A DNA stretch of 64,000 bases from Smallanthus sonchifolius (GCA_023525975.1 JAKNSE010000037.1:2214501-2278500), one strand, 5' to 3'; positions 1-12,612 are shown, numbered from the stretch's first letter. Program-made: numbers and translations. The notes: generated from the letters alone by a model not told the origin.

Positions 1-1
1 T

Positions 2-1195
2 GGTGATGAGGCTTGTCATCCGATTGATCTAACCAAGTATGATGACAAAGACAAGGATCCTGAAGTCGGTCCTAGTAGAGGTGAGCAACAAGCTTTAATG
101 GTTGTTCCAATATCTGCTGTGTCTATGGCTGAGGGGGAGTCTACTCAGCACGGTGGTGATACTTCTGGTGGTGGTGGTAGTGATAAAGGAAAGTCGGCGG
201 TTGAATTTTTATATGATCTATCTGATGATGCTATTCTGATTATTGAGCCGGACTATTCCAAAGAAGTGCAGATCGATGATCTCAGTAATCTGGAGGAAGG
301 AAAGATTGAGTCTGATGATGACTTGGATGTGAACGATGAGGATGTGATGGTGGAGTTCCCGAAGGGCGAAGGTGAGGGAGTCTATGAGCTTGAGGACGGA
401 GAGATTTTTGAGGCTCCAACCTTCGAAGCTGCTTTTACTACAGGTTCAGTCGAGCCTGAGAACGTTGCTGAGGCTAGTGGAGCAGTAACCTCGACTGAAG
501 CCTCTCCTACCGATCCCCAACCTGCTAATGCTGATGACTGGATGAACAAGTATCCTCAGGGATGGTTCAAAAAGGGTTAGCCTCCTGCTTGGCAAAAGTC
601 TACAATCATAGATAAGCATGGAGCAACAGGAATGATCTTATATGTCCGTTTCGACGATGACATAATGCGCGCCGGAGGGGTTCAATACTTGAAACCTAGC
701 AGCGAGGCACTCAGTTCTCTACCTAAATACGACTTAGTGAACCTAGCGAATCATGAGCTACTTGGTGATACAAGTCACGCGGTAGCAAAGGGTTTGTGGG
801 GAGCACTGCAACGGGAAGGTAGATCAGAGAACACTGAGGTGTTCAAGCCTCAAATGCCCGAGAGAGTCCAGGACAAGAATGTCAGACATCCCATGACAGA
901 TAGAAGCTTAAGGAAGTTGGTCTACAACTCAGTGATGTGTGAGACCAGGATTCCCCTGAGCAAGTTATCACAGGATATCCTTCATAGCATGTGGTACTGG
1001 TACGTAAACCCGAATACGGGCGAGGCGGTGGTGATGGGCAAGACCAGGTCCAAAGGTGGAAACTTGGAACCTAGTGAACTTATCAGGGTTTTTGATTAGA
1101 TCTGTTTCATCAGCTTCTCTGTGAAAGATCCGACGGTTCTGAACGACAAGTATTGTATCTACACGGACGAATGGACGAAGCTTCTAGCATCATGA
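2..1195 (+). pseudogene. C-terminal part of an unidentified retroelement ORF, broken by stops
   Basis: One reading frame is open from the window edge and is interrupted by TAG at 578-580 and TAG at 1097-1099, ending at TGA 1193-1195. The first section is strongly acidic, rich in Asp, Glu, Gly and Ser. The second section, after about residue 190, is a mixed globular-looking region with no motif I recognise. It lies directly upstream of a polypurine tract and LTR, in the place where some Sireviruses carry an extra env-like ORF after pol. There is no Copia RNaseH or integrase signature here. The assignment to a retroelement rests on position only; the function is unknown. The true start is outside the window. 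Confidence 0.5.
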
Positions 1196-1293
1196 TACAA
1201 GAGATTAGTCAATTTTTGCCTTGACTACAAGATGAAGTTGGGAAGCTCAAGCTGAAGGAGCTTGAAGACCGAAGACAATCCAGAGCTGTTGTC

Positions 1294-1302
1294 AAGGGGG
1301 AG
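1294..1302 (+). other. Polypurine tract, Sirevirus type
   Basis: AAGGGGGAG is followed two bases later by an LTR start TGTTTGGGC. This nonamer is the conserved polypurine tract described for Sirevirus (Ty1/copia) elements. It would prime plus-strand DNA synthesis. Confidence 0.75.
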
Positions 1303-1467
1303 TTTGTTTGGGCACGTTTGTGTGACAAACACAATGGATGTTGTCTTTGCTTTTGTAAGTGTTCTTTTTGTATTTGTACTTGTTTTTCTAATTTTGTATG
1401 TATTGTATTATCGAGTTGTAATCGTGTCTGTATGTACTTAGTCTTGGAATCATCTTTGTAAGTGTTG

Positions 1468-1586
1468 TGCGCACTTAGTAAGTGCGCAGGTTGTATAACC
1501 TGTGTACTTAGCAAGTATGCAAGAACAAGTCTGCGTACTTGCTAATTACGCCGGAACAAAGCCCTGTGCACTTGCTAAGTACGCAG
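1468..1586 (+). repeat. Four palindromes in the Sirevirus-like LTR
   Basis: Near-perfect dyads built on CACTTAGTAAGTG recur at 1468-1488, about 1503-1519, 1532-1551 and 1564-1586. Arms are 8-10 bases, with variants of TGCGCACTT and AAGTGCGCA. Conserved palindromic motifs in LTRs upstream of the TATA box are a known Sirevirus feature. Confidence 0.75.
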
Positions 1587-1601
1587 GCATCAGATCTGTT
1601 A

Positions 1602-1610
1602 GTATATATA
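1602..1610 (+). promoter_or_regulatory. Putative TATA box of the Sirevirus-like LTR
   Basis: GTATATATA lies just downstream of the palindrome cluster, the expected position of an LTR promoter. No transcription start can be proven from sequence. Confidence 0.5.
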
Positions 1611-1810
1611 GCCGTGTATTGTAGTTTGTATGTACGCACTTATTTTCCAACTTGTAATCGGCTGATATAGATAATAGACGAAGTTTAAAGTGACTCTTGT
1701 ATGTTGTCGGTTTACTTGTTGTTGTTAGATTCTCCAGCTAGTCATGGGCATTCCGCACCCGGTCCGATTAGTCACACACTCGCACGTAATGATCTGAGAC
1801 ACCCGGGGAC

Positions 1811-3789
1811 CTACATAAGCTGCGTGTGGCTTCCTCCCGGCGGATGATATAGGTTGTGTGTTGTATTCAGTTTGTTTATGCTTTGGATCTTGTTATTTTC
1901 TGACAATAACATGAGAGATTGATGTATTATTTGATTTAAACAATTTATGATAATGCTTGGAGTTTGCTTGCTTTACAATCTTGTCCGGTTGATGACAAAG
2001 CCTAGTAGCAGATGTAAAAGGACTAAACTTGCAAAATTTCAAAGTTTAGGGGTGGATAGGTGAATAATTAAAGTCCAGGGACTTAATATGAAAATTAGCG
2101 GTCCGCTACGTGTGGACAAAACCTACCCAAGACCTTAGCGGTCCGCTACATGTGGACTAAGAAAACCTCCGGGAGCTGACACGTGTCCGTGTGATTTGCC
2201 GATTGGGACCTGACGCGTGGAAGGGTGGTGGACCGCTAAGCCAGACCATAATGGTCTGCTACGTGCGCCCCAATCTAGTTACACCGCCACAAGGGGTGGC
2301 AGACCGCTACCACATAGCATAGCGGTCCGCTACGGGTCCCACTTCACCCCTATAAATAGATCAACGATTTCAACCATTTCTCACTATCCTACACCATCCA
2401 TTACACACACACACTATCTGATTCTCTGATCCCGAGCCCTGGTTGACGTACGAGAGTCCGGTTTCCAGCGTTTCGACTCCAAGTTGCCGTAGATAGTGTT
2501 GTGGTATGGTTCCGACCTCCTTTTAAGCTTTGGTTATATACCATTAAGCTATAATTGTATAATTAAGTAATATACTTACTTATCTAGGAACTCTGCCCGA
2601 TGTGTTTCCCACATTACTGATTTATAAGCCGAAATACTGCCGAGGTGAGTTCTTAAACTGTGATGCATGAACCCAATCATGACCTTGTCTGGCATGATTG
2701 ATTTATGAAACATTTTGAGTATCTTGAAAAAATTGTACTGATTGTCTATATATAACGTATTCTAAGCACTTATTATATTTCACTTACCCGTGGAACGGCA
2801 TGTTGGACAGGACCTGTGGAACGGTCTTTGGTTATATATATACTGAATGATTATTCATAGTTATCTATGAATTTGGGTTGTTGAAGCCCATTGGGTGTTG
2901 AAGCCCATGAATGTGTTCAAGATACTTTGGCAGGTCATTTTAATAAACTATTTTCATTTATGAATTCACCAGCTTTGTGCCGACCCATGTTTTATCAAAT
3001 GTTTTTTACCGCATCACAGGTAGTCATTAGACTGGGCATTCCAGGACTAGAATAAAATGACGAATGATCCATATGATGGGCATGCTAGTAACTATAAGTC
3101 CCGAATGATGTGTTCCTTGTTAGGGACAAATGATGTAACTTTTGTTAAACATGATGTAAACAATGTTTGATTTTAATTGAAGTTATAATTTAGTCTCCCG
3201 CTATGTGTTTTTGATATCAAAGTCACAGTAACTAGAAGGCGACCTTCTGACCGGTATGTAGTTATCTGACAAACGAAATGTTCTGTCTAGGAAAGGGCGG
3301 TGTATAAATCTCTCCTAGACCCGTCGCCCTTACCTGGGAACAAATCTGTTGGAGGTACTACTCTGGTTAGAGAACTGTCCTGTGTTACGGGTGTGACAGT
3401 AGAGTTGGATGACTAAAGGGGGTTAGCTTGTCATAGGTTTTCTGACATCATAAATTGGTTGATTGAATTACACTGGTTTGTGACGAAACTAGTTGTATAG
3501 GTTTTCTGACAAAGAATATATCTTCAATTACTGTTTCAACTGATTTTCCAACACTATGTCTATGTGGCGTCCATTTAATAACTGAGCTTTACATAGACCT
3601 AGAACCGGAAGTTTGGAGGGAGTTACATCTTTAATTGATCTGTGTTTTACTTATAATTTAGTGAACTAAGCAATTAATCTTTCCACTGACTCCCTGTGGA
3701 TTGGACAACCCTACTTTCCTGTCTACAGTTTAAGGTAGCTAAGTAGTGAATTTTATAAATGTTTTTGATTGACCTTGACAACGCGATCA
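1811..3789 (+). repeat. Athila A 5' LTR remnant, split by a solo LTR
   Basis: The outer parts match the LTR piece at 16420-16952 and the reversed LTR at 28127-28740, through shared tracts such as gctgcgtgtggcttcc and ctaaagggggttagctt. The LTR ends acaacgcgatCA at 3789, three bases before the primer binding site. A Tekay-family solo LTR sits at 2013-3398. Confidence 0.8.
2013..3398 (+). mobile_element. Tekay-family solo LTR (1386 bp)
   Basis: It starts TGTAAAAGG, ends GGGTGTGACA, and is flanked by gcaga/gtaga (2008-2012 and 3399-3403; one mismatch). In reverse orientation it matches both LTRs of the Tekay element at 29205-39935 along its length. There is no internal region, so it is a solo LTR left by LTR-LTR recombination. 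It carries the tagcggtccgcta palindrome series near its 5' end (about 2098-2335). Confidence 0.9.
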
Positions 3790-3792
3790 AAA

Positions 3793-3810
3793 TGGCGTCG
3801 TTGCCGGGGA
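3793..3810 (+). other. Primer binding site of Athila A
   Basis: TGGCGTCGTTGCCGGGGA follows the LTR end after AAA. It is one base off the classic Athila/Tat primer binding site TGGCGCCGTTGCCGGGGA. Confidence 0.85.
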
Positions 3811-3946
3811 ATCGGTGCGCTTAGTTTTGTTGCTTTAGTTTAGTTAATTTTTCTAGTTTAGTTGATTTTTTTTAAAACAAAAACCCCAAACATATTTTCT
3901 TTTATTTTATTTTTAGTTTTATTTCTTTGTTCAGAACTACTCGGTT

Positions 3947-5476
3947 GTGCTACTTGTGCAGGTCGACATCGACAGAGATTATGATCATGGCCAATATTAC
4001 TATGAGCCGTGCATGAACTGTGGCATCGCTAGCCACTATACTCAAGATTTCCCAAGATACAATTCACATGGTTGTGGTCCTGAGTATCAAAGTTATCAGG
4101 AAAATTACAATCAAGACTACCACCCGAGCGGTTCACCTGAACAAGACAACTATTAATCTGAACTGGATGTCATCCAGTCAGATATGAAGGAGCTAGCAAA
4201 AGTGGTCCACGTAGTGGTGCAACAACAAAAGATCCAAGAAAAGCATCATCAAACCTTGATAGATCAAGTTGTCCACTTAGCTGAGATAGTTGCAACAATC
4301 GTCAAAGACTCAGGTAAGCCTTGCAGTGCACATCAGTATACAAGTGTTGAAACCACAAACAGTGCACACCTCAATGCTGTAAGTCTTAAATCCTCATTTG
4401 AATTTCCTTCTCATGAACAGACTCCACCACCGGTTGTAGAAAGAGTGGTGGAGCACAGTGAATCTAAGTCTGACCCTAATCAAGATCTTATGTCACAAAA
4501 TAACATGGAAAATAATAATGTGAACAAACCTGTAAAAATCCCATTTCCTAATACTTTAATCAAACCGGTTTTAAAATAAAATGATCCAACACAGGATGAA
4601 CGATGAGAAAAGTTTGAAAAGCGTAAAATCAATTTGCCATTTTTAAATACGCTTAAACAACATCCTGATAGTGTTGAGTGCTTAAAAGGTTTGAGTACCC
4701 GAAAACGATGGCACAAATGTCTTAAACAAGTCAAGCTAAGTGTTAGTGTGAACGCCATGTTTACGGGTACCCTTCCCCCGAAACTCCAAGATCCAGGGGC
4801 ACCTATTATTTCAATACAAATAGGTGAAATTCAACTGGATAGAGCGTTGCTGGATCTTGGAGCATCTGTGAGCATAATGCTAGGGAGTCTGTATGATCAG
4901 CATGAATTTGATTCGTTACAAAGAGTTAACACCACTGTGGTGTTAGCTGATCAGACTTCCGCACATCCTCGGGGGATTGCAAAGGATGTGATTGTGAATG
5001 TAGGGGAGTTTTACTATCCAGTGCATTTCTTGGTGTTAAATTGTGTCAAGAACACACAACCAACTATTATTTTGGGTAGACCATTCTTAGCCACTGCTCA
5101 TGCAAATGTTAACTGTGCTGAGGGAACGGTAAGGATGAGGTTTGGGGCTCAGAAGATGAGTCTTAAAATATTTTCAAACTTTTCAAACCCGAAGGCTAAT
5201 AAGTGTGGATCACCTGAAAAGGTGAATCACACAGTCGAGAATGCTTGTTTTGTGAGTGACAGTTTAGCTGAGCAGAAGAATGGTGAGACTCCAGACAATG
5301 CGAAGAAGAGGGTCAGAAAGAGGAGGCGGAAAGGAAAGAAACCGCTGGTTCAAGATGCAGAGTGGGAGTTGTTTGCTTTATTTGTGCAAGCATGGAGAAA
5401 ATTTGATGACGAGCGAAATTTAAGTGTGGAGAAGGACACGTTAAACTTATTGCTCTTAGGAGGTGATAGCTTGTAA
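3947..5476 (+). pseudogene. Athila A gag (partial)-protease remnant
   Basis: A single frame runs through stops at 4154, 4577 and 4601. It starts with a damaged zinc knuckle (CMNCGIASHYTQDF; the last Cys is Phe). A Gln-rich linker follows (about 4184-4576), then a retropepsin-like aspartic protease with the active-site region LLDLGASVSI and the flap-side motif IILGRPFL. After it comes a very basic tail (KKRVRKRRRKGKKPL) and a short acidic end closing with TAA. The capsid part of gag is missing: only about 140 bases separate it from the primer binding site. No RT, RNaseH or IN follows. Element B has the same PR-to-tail layout, so the absence of pol looks ancestral to this subfamily. Confidence 0.8.
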
Positions 5477-5947
5477 TAAGTATATAAAAATATAAGTAAA
5501 TATATTTTTCACAGGATTTCACAAGACCAGGTTTTAAATTTATAAAATGATAATTACGTTAACTTAAAACACACACAATAGGCAAGTGTACCTATCGTAG
5601 CGTAATATAGTTTAGGTAATAACCAAATATCGAACCATTGGACACGGTCGAGTTCCAATACTCAACTTTTGTTATCGTTTAGCCGGATTAATTAGTAAGT
5701 GGGGTTTGTGTGCTTGTGAAGCAGAAAAGTAAATGACGGTAAAGTAAATAACATAAAAGTAAAAACGTGCGTGAAGTGTGTAACAGAAATTTAACTAGCA
5801 GAATAGTAAATAGCAAGAAAGTAAATAAGGCGAAAATGATCAGATTACGGATAGTATTGCTTCGGGATTTGAATCAGCTTGCTACGTGATAATGTTAAGT
5901 TGACTAATTCAGTGGTATGACTACTACAAACTTGTGACCCGGGTCAC

Positions 5948-7551
5948 TGATGTGCAGTTTATATATATAAAAATAAGATCAATTACACAACGGTTTTAAA
6001 AAGGAATCACCAATCCTAACCACACACAACGGCAAGTGTATCGCGTCAGTATGTAGCAAGTATGGGCAAGACCGGATATCAATCCGTGGACACCGATGAC
6101 AACTCTCGATACTAAACCTCTATCGAATCCCAACCTAATAATAAAGATGAATGATTTAAACTAACAACTAAGACCTAGAACTAGAATCAACTAAGATACT
6201 AAAACTCGAATAAGGGAAAGAAATAGACAAAGATGAGAAATTAAAGAGACCAAACGAACGAAGACACGAACCGGAAACCAAGAATGAGACAAACACTACC
6301 TAGACCAGGAATCCTATTGACTAGTTTAAATGCTTTCGGGAACAACTAACCGTACGGCACCAAATCTAATGGTAGACTAACTCAAGAATCGCTAAGACAC
6401 GTAGGATCTCCTCTCAGACTCACCTACACACCCCAACTATCCTAAGGGTCAAGATAAGCTCACCGGTAAGAAAGTGGATCTCCTCTCAGACTCACCACTC
6501 CCTAGAACACCAAGTACTCGAAAACAGCTTCACCTCTCAGTCTCAACCGTTACTATACCCAGAGACTATCCTAGACAGACCTAAGGGCAAGGAGTAAACA
6601 CTAAAATACCGACTATGACACGAAATTGCAAGTGATAAAGCTAACATGGGCAACTCAATCTCGTGCAATTGCTACCCAAATCAACAAACCAAGAGACAAC
6701 CCGACAACCTATCTCCTCTCAGACTCAAGGTTGGTAAAACACTGATTTTTAAAAACCCACACAACTGCTCCTACGACTGATCAAATCTTTTAGACCAAAA
6801 ACACCAAGTAAATGACCCAAAACTCGAAACCCTACTCGAAACACACAAAGGAAACGAACAAGATGACAAGAGGAAAAAGTTCATGCAAGATTATTAAAAA
6901 CATAGCATTTATACACATTCATAATCAATAAAATAGTAACATTGAAAATAACATTTGTCATACGAGTAATTAAAAACTGAAAAACATTCAAAACACGTCA
7001 ATAATCATCCTAATCTAGGTAGCAAACAAGTTTAGCCTAAAATCACAATCATGACAAAATCCATAAAAGCAATATTATGGTTCATCGTAAATACGATTAA
7101 TTCGGTTAACCTGCTTGCTTGCTTATTTTGATTCACGACAAAATAATGGAATAATTAGAGGTGTTTGTAAGGTGCTTCAATTCTTTTGTTCGTAACATCA
7201 ATACAGCCGCCAACACCAACTTTTTACTCGAGAATTGTGCCCAAATAACCAACGAATTTCCGTGTGGGGCTTCTGTCGTCCCCTCCCTTCACGGCAAATT
7301 TCTTCCAATATATATATATTTTTTATTCTTTTATTATTTTATAACCTAGCCCACTCATGGTCCAATAAAATTCAAATCTTGATCCGTTTGAGTCCATTAA
7401 ACTCTTTTTCTTTATTTGAGCTCGTTTTATTTCATTACCTGCAAAATTCAAATATAAACTATATAAGTGTCGATTCACTTGATTTTAGTAATAAATTGAC
7501 TGATAACGAGGGTTTAATACGCATGAAATATATATATAAAATAGGGCATAT
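5948..7551 (-). repeat. 3' LTR (1604 bp) of the non-autonomous element
   Basis: Nearly colinear with the right LTR once the insertion at 10767-13595 is removed (1604 versus 1617 bp). It contains several copies of ctcctctcagactca (about 6410-6730). A run of AT microsatellite lies near the end. Confidence 0.9.
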
Positions 7552-7592
7552 CAAACATCCTCACACTTACACTTTGCTTGTCCCTAAGCAAA
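7552..7592 (-). other. Polypurine tract plus upstream hairpin
   Basis: On the minus strand, TTTGCTT-AGGGAC-AAGCAAA (7592-7573) forms a perfect 7-bp stem. GTGTAAGTGTGAGGATGTT then runs straight into the LTR start TGATATGCCC. The purine tract is in the right place for plus-strand priming. See the findings for related modules elsewhere. Confidence 0.8.
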
Positions 7593-9010
7593 GCCCCATG
7601 CAACACATCGAACAATGTAATTAAACAAACACGATTACATCTAGCAAAGTCAAACACGGGACGCGAAAACCAAATACACAGTTAATTCCTCAAGATTTAC
7701 ACGTTCAATAGATTTACGACCCAACAAGTTAATGTAATACTAAATTTTTGAAAAACATGGGCATACCTATTCAAATTTCACCTACTTTCAAGATCTAATC
7801 ATACGCGGCTCATACCCCTCACAATGGTACTCTCCACTCGGTTTGTATCTGTAACTAGCAAAGGATGTGCCAGTGTCTACTCTATACTCTCAAAACCTAA
7901 CAATGAAACATTTATGTCATAAACTTGAACATCAATCAAATCTTCACCCAAATGCATAAGATAAACACACAGATCAAAAGGACTTTAACGGGTTGTAATG
8001 TAAGGTTAGCGTTAAGGGTATGGATAAAGAGAATAGAATGGCTAAAGTGATCATAATTCGGACTCGCTAGGCTAGGAACAAACAAAAGAAAACAAAACAC
8101 AATCACTATTACTAAACATTTGAGGATTTATGATCCTCACACTTATTCTCTTGCATCTATTTTTTTTTTCTTTTTCTCTACATTTTCTCGTTCTCTTATT
8201 TATTTATTTTTCTCTTTTTTTTTCTCAATTTTTTTCATTTTTTTTCATATAACTAAACACATAACAATTTTTTTTTTATATTTTCTTTCACACAGCATTT
8301 AGCTACATGCTGATAACATAAACTATATTGCTCAAACTCACAAATAATTACTAATACACACTTAGAGATTAGCTCGAACCGGATTAATGACACGGGTTTA
8401 AAAATAAATGGCTGAAAGACTCAAGGTGTAAATGTGGGTTAAACAAATGAAAGGAAATAAGGTTCAAACTGAGTTCACTAAGGGATTATGTTCGGGTAAG
8501 AAAAACAAATGAAAAAGGCTAACAAATGGGCTAAATCCTACTGCCTCTATCATATCTGTGTATCATCTCTGCCAAGGGTCTCAAAATGCATTAAAATGTT
8601 CAAGTTCTAACAAAACAGAACATATAGGTATACACTCAACAAGCGAAAAAGTGAATATATATGAAATTAGAAAGGCTCAAAATCTCACTGAAAACGTGTG
8701 GAATTGGGTTACCGATGTAAGCCATGCACAATTATCACTATCCAGCTTGCTACACTATCCTAGGCATCCCAGCTAATTTTTTTACTGAAAAACGACTCTG
8801 CTGGGCCTACTTAATCCCGATACTTAAGGAAAACCGCATTTAAAGAAACGCAAACCCGCACTCGACTCGCCTTTTTCTCTCGATTTACATTGAATAAAAA
8901 AACGGTCTTTTGTGTGCATTAGAACTCAAAAAATGTGTCAGCTCACGACTTGCAAAAATAACTTCTTCTTTTTTTAGTTTTCAATTTTTTTTTTCTAACA
9001 CAAGCTAACA
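7593..9010 (-). other. Non-coding internal region of the non-autonomous element
   Basis: AT-rich, with long T runs at 8158-8290 and 8970-9000. No ORF shows family resemblance. Confidence 0.6.
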
Positions 9011-9134
9011 TCCTCACACTTGAAACACACATTGTCCCTAATGTGTCTAATGAAAGGGGTATAAATCCACAATATCCAAACAATCACGTTCCCATCCGAA
9101 CACTTAAGCCGTGCATTGCCCTCAATGTACACTT
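9011..9134 (-). repeat. Two further hairpin/purine-tract modules
   Basis: Minus strand: ACACATT-AGGGAC-AATGTGT (9046-9027) is followed by TTCAAGTGTGAGGATG (to 9011). A weaker copy has CATTG-AGGG-CAATG (around 9129-9113) followed by AAGTGTTCGGATG. They duplicate the module that abuts the 3' LTR, about 1.4-1.5 kb upstream of it. Confidence 0.65.
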
Positions 9135-9419
9135 AGAAACAATGTAAAGCAAAAAATGCAAATGCATAAAAGTAAAAGGGATAGAATGAGACTCCCCTAC
9201 GGATGTAACAAACAATCCTCCATGATACGATGTGACCTCAAACAAGCAATCCTCAGAAATAACAATCTCTAAAATCATCGGAATGAAAAACCTGCACACA
9301 GAGCAAACATAACAGAAAACAAAACAAAATAAAGAAGATAATAAAAACTCACCATCGGGTTGCCTCCCGGAAGCGCTAAGTTTACAGACGAGTCTTCAGC
9401 CGGACTCAAAACCACAACC

Positions 9420-9937
9420 TCAATCAGGTGGCTTTTCCTTTATTCTCTTCCCACTCACCTGAATCAGTATCCTCCTCCTACTGTCAGCTGGGAAGAATGC
9501 GACAGTAGGGCCTAAACACACTCGGACAGATATAACAAAGTCGACCCACCAATCGTTAAACTTACCTGGACCAAACCTAATGTACAACATGTAATGAGGA
9601 AATCGGTCATCTTTACAATATGGTGTAATCCTATGGTTCCTATGTGACCATCTAAGCACCCTCAAAACATGTAGGTCCATATGTCGATGTGCCCTATCCC
9701 GTGGTCGTGTCGATCGGGGTGGCGATCCACCATTTCTCTCATCCATGGGCCAGCTAAATCCAATATGAAGTGGTCGATTCGGTTCCTGAACCACTTCCTC
9801 TGTCTCTCCTACTTCCTAGATCTCCCTCTTTGGCTCTCCGAACAGTAATATCTCTAACTCAGCAAGATCACCAAAAGGGTCACATACTCCTCCGTCGGCG
9901 GTTAGAATATCCACCAACTCATCTCCAAACTTAGTCT
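9420..9937 (-). pseudogene. Unrecognised ORF in the non-autonomous element, one internal stop
   Basis: The frame is open between a TAG at 9938-9940 and the stop next to 9420, with a single TAG at 9816-9818. It would encode roughly 170 residues. The N-terminal third is acidic (Asp/Glu/Leu-rich), the middle is Arg/His-rich, and the C-terminal third contains aromatic-rich hydrophobic stretches. There is no zinc knuckle, DTGA/DLGAS, YVDD or DDE motif. Just downstream on the same strand is AACTTAGCGCTTCCGGGAGG, a sequence typical of the region after pol in Athila/Tat elements. It might be a relic of an extra ORF. It may also be a chance frame. Confidence 0.3.
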
Positions 9938-10215
9938 CCTACGAGGGAAGACACTCCTCCTCGAAACGTCCAACCTGCTGTCTGTACATATTTCTTAAAG
10001 TAGCAGGTGAGATAATAACAATAAAAATAAAATAAAAGAATCCTAAACAAATCTAAGAAACAAAAAATCACACAAAATCTAATCCTAAAAAAATAAAATA
10101 AAAATAAAAATAGAATAGAAGAAAAATAAACTAATCCTATAAAAAGAATCACACAAATATGTACAAAAACGGCTAGATCCCCGACTCGGTCCTTCTCGAA
10201 GTCGCCAATACAGTG

Positions 10216-10233
10216 TCCTCGGCAACGGCGTCA
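10216..10233 (-). other. Primer binding site of the non-autonomous element
   Basis: Minus strand TGACGCCGTTGCCGAGGA, six bases from the 5' LTR end. It differs by two bases from the Athila/Tat consensus TGGCGCCGTTGCCGGGGA, and matches elements A and C in kind. Confidence 0.8.
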
Positions 10234-12284
10234 AAAACTTGATGTGCAGTTTTATATATAAAAATAAGATCAATTACACAACGGTTTTAAAAAGGAATAA
10301 CCAATCCTAACCACACACAACGGCAATTGTACCGCGTCAGTATGTAGCAAGTATGGGCAAGACCGGATATCAATCCGTGGACAACGATGACAATTCTCGA
10401 TACTAAACCTCTATCGAATCCCAACCTAATAATAAAGATGAATGATTTAAACTAACAACTAAGACCTAGAACTAGAATCAACTAAGACACTAAGACTCGA
10501 ACAAGGGAAAGAAATAGACAAAGATGAGAAATTAAAGAGACAAAATGAACGAAGACACGAAGCGGAAACCAAGAATGAGATAAACACTACCTAGACCAGG
10601 AATCCTATTGACTAGTTTAAATGCTTTCGGGAACAACTAACCGTACGACACCAAATCTAATGATAGACTAACTCAAGAATCGCTAAGACACGTAGGATCT
10701 CCTCTCAGACTCACCTACACACCCCAACTATCCTAAGGGTCAAGATAAGCTCACCGGTAAGAAAGTTGTCACACCCCAACCGACGGCGGAATACGTCGAG
10801 GCGGGACATGTAGACTGTTCATGAGCACAAGGTGGACTAGATTGCAATATTTTAATCATCAAATTTCATTTCAAACAAACCAAACACAACCAAATTCAAA
10901 CAAGTACGTGAATGAAATACATAATATTCTTTATTTAAGTTTAACTAAGTCCAAAGCCTATGTGTAGCATGTCTTGATCAAACTCACACGCTAGCACCTG
11001 AAACATGAATAAAATAAGGTCAACTAAAAAGTTGGTGAGCATACACAGGTTTGTACATAGATAGTATATAGTTGTGAATAAACAAATCCTTACATAACAT
11101 GATAAAATAAGGCATTTATGGGGAGCAACTATTGTGTAACCAAAGTACAATCAAACCTTTGTAACTAGAATGCAAATTGTGTTGTCGGTAACAATCACCC
11201 CAATCTGGGTGGGTTTGTCAGACTCAATAGATCTATCATTGTTAACCGTCGGCTTGTATAGTTAATGATTGCACATAAATTGCACACAAACAGTTAACAC
11301 ACCTAGCACTCAAACATAAAGCTCAAATTTTGCACACATGAATGTAAAGAGGATTTGTGTTTGTGTAGTTTGTGTAAATGTAAACATTTGTGTGTATAGA
11401 GTTCATGTTTCACCCCAAAAGTAAAAGTGTAAAATGGGCTATGTAATACTCACTTGATTCAAGGGTGCAGCTAGCACGTGAAACTAGGTAGCAAAATGAT
11501 CCTTGGAACTCACCACGTTAACCTAGTGTGTAATATATATTAAATTAATAATGTGCACGATAGTTTAGGTCTAAGTCTAGGGTTTAATCGGATGTGTGTA
11601 CAAATAGTTGTATAGGAGCGTAGGAAAATGTGGTTTGTACTTGAAAAAGTGTTGTATAAAATGAAAGATTTGAAATAAATAGTTTAAAAGCATTTTAATT
11701 AGGGTTTGGGTTTGAATAACTAAATAAATTAAATAATTTTTATTTATTTATTTAGTTACAAAAATAATGTGAGAAATATATTTATTCAAATACGATTTAA
11801 ACAAATATCTTTATTTTATTTATTTATTTATAAAAGTGTGTATAAATAAATTTAAAAACTAATGGCTATTAAATTTTTTAAAAATTCAAAGTGTAGATTA
11901 TATAAACAATAAATAAATTTATTTATTTATTTACTATTTAAAATAGTTATGGTTTAAAGGGGTTTTTGTTAGTTTTAAATCAAGTTTAAAATTTAATAAG
12001 GTTTTATAAACTTTGCTTTCAAGGGAAGATAATTTTATAAAATCTTGTGACAACAAATATTTAATTTAGTAATCAATTTCTTTTAATTATTTAAAATTCT
12101 ATATTTTTGTTTTAAATAATTAATATATGATTTTAACAAATAATTCGTAATAAAAATGAGTTTATAATGGAAATAGACAAATTTGGTTTCATTCTGTTCA
12201 AAATATTGTAAGGTTTATAAAAATAATTTTTATAGAATTTTTGTTGTTTTAAAACGAGTTTTTAAAAATATAAGCAGACCCTGG

Positions 12285-12500
12285 GGCTCGAACCCGGGTC
12301 TGCGCTGGGAAGTCCGGACGAACAAACCACTGGGCCGAGGCCTGTGGTTGTGATGAATGACTGATTGAAATGGTTTTAACATGTCGTCGAGATCAGGCCG
12401 GGTTTGGGTTTTATATTTGCGCAAAAAGGCCGGACTGGTGGGTTTCGAACCCACGCCACCTGGTCTGGCGGTGCAGTGACTTACCGGCTGGACCAGGTGG
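12285..12500 (-). other. Two tRNA-like (Pol III box A/B) modules inside the family S LTR
   Basis: Module 1 has an A-box-like CGGCCCAGTGG (12337-12327) and a B-box-like GGGTTCGAGCC (12295-12285). Module 2 has TGGTCCAGCCGG (12495-12484) and GGTTCGAAACC (12451-12441). In module 2 the T-arm equivalent GTGGG-TTCGAAA-CCCAC is a perfect 5-bp stem with a 7-base loop. A 10-bp inverted repeat, ccacctggtc/gaccaggtgg (12456-12465, 12491-12500), also brackets its middle. Neither folds as a complete tRNA by eye, so I do not call a tRNA gene. Confidence 0.5.
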
Positions 12501-12612
12501 TTTCGCTGGCTTATTACTGAACTTAAAAGATTAAAACACGAAAGTCAAAATGAAACCCAAATTCGAATACGCTTCAACCCGCCAAGAACTCAAAGCCCAA
12601 TTGATCTCGATA

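Larger units (their letters stand above)
1305..1790 (+). mobile_element. Sirevirus-like 3' LTR (right end approximate)
   Basis: The LTR starts with TGTTTGGGC directly after the polypurine tract. It contains a cluster of palindromes followed by a TATA motif. The right end is uncertain: by about 1811 the sequence has become Athila-type LTR, matching copies at 16420 and at 28700 (reverse). The element therefore appears inserted in, or joined to, that older LTR. The rest of the element lies left of the window. Confidence 0.65.

Noticed and set aside
8120..8302. Phe-rich 60-residue ORF as a membrane protein
   Set aside because: It is a translation of a poly-T tract in an element's non-coding interior.
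12285..12500. Two tRNA genes on the minus strand
   Set aside because: A and B boxes and a T arm can be seen, but I could not build an acceptor stem and anticodon arm; they sit inside an LTR.
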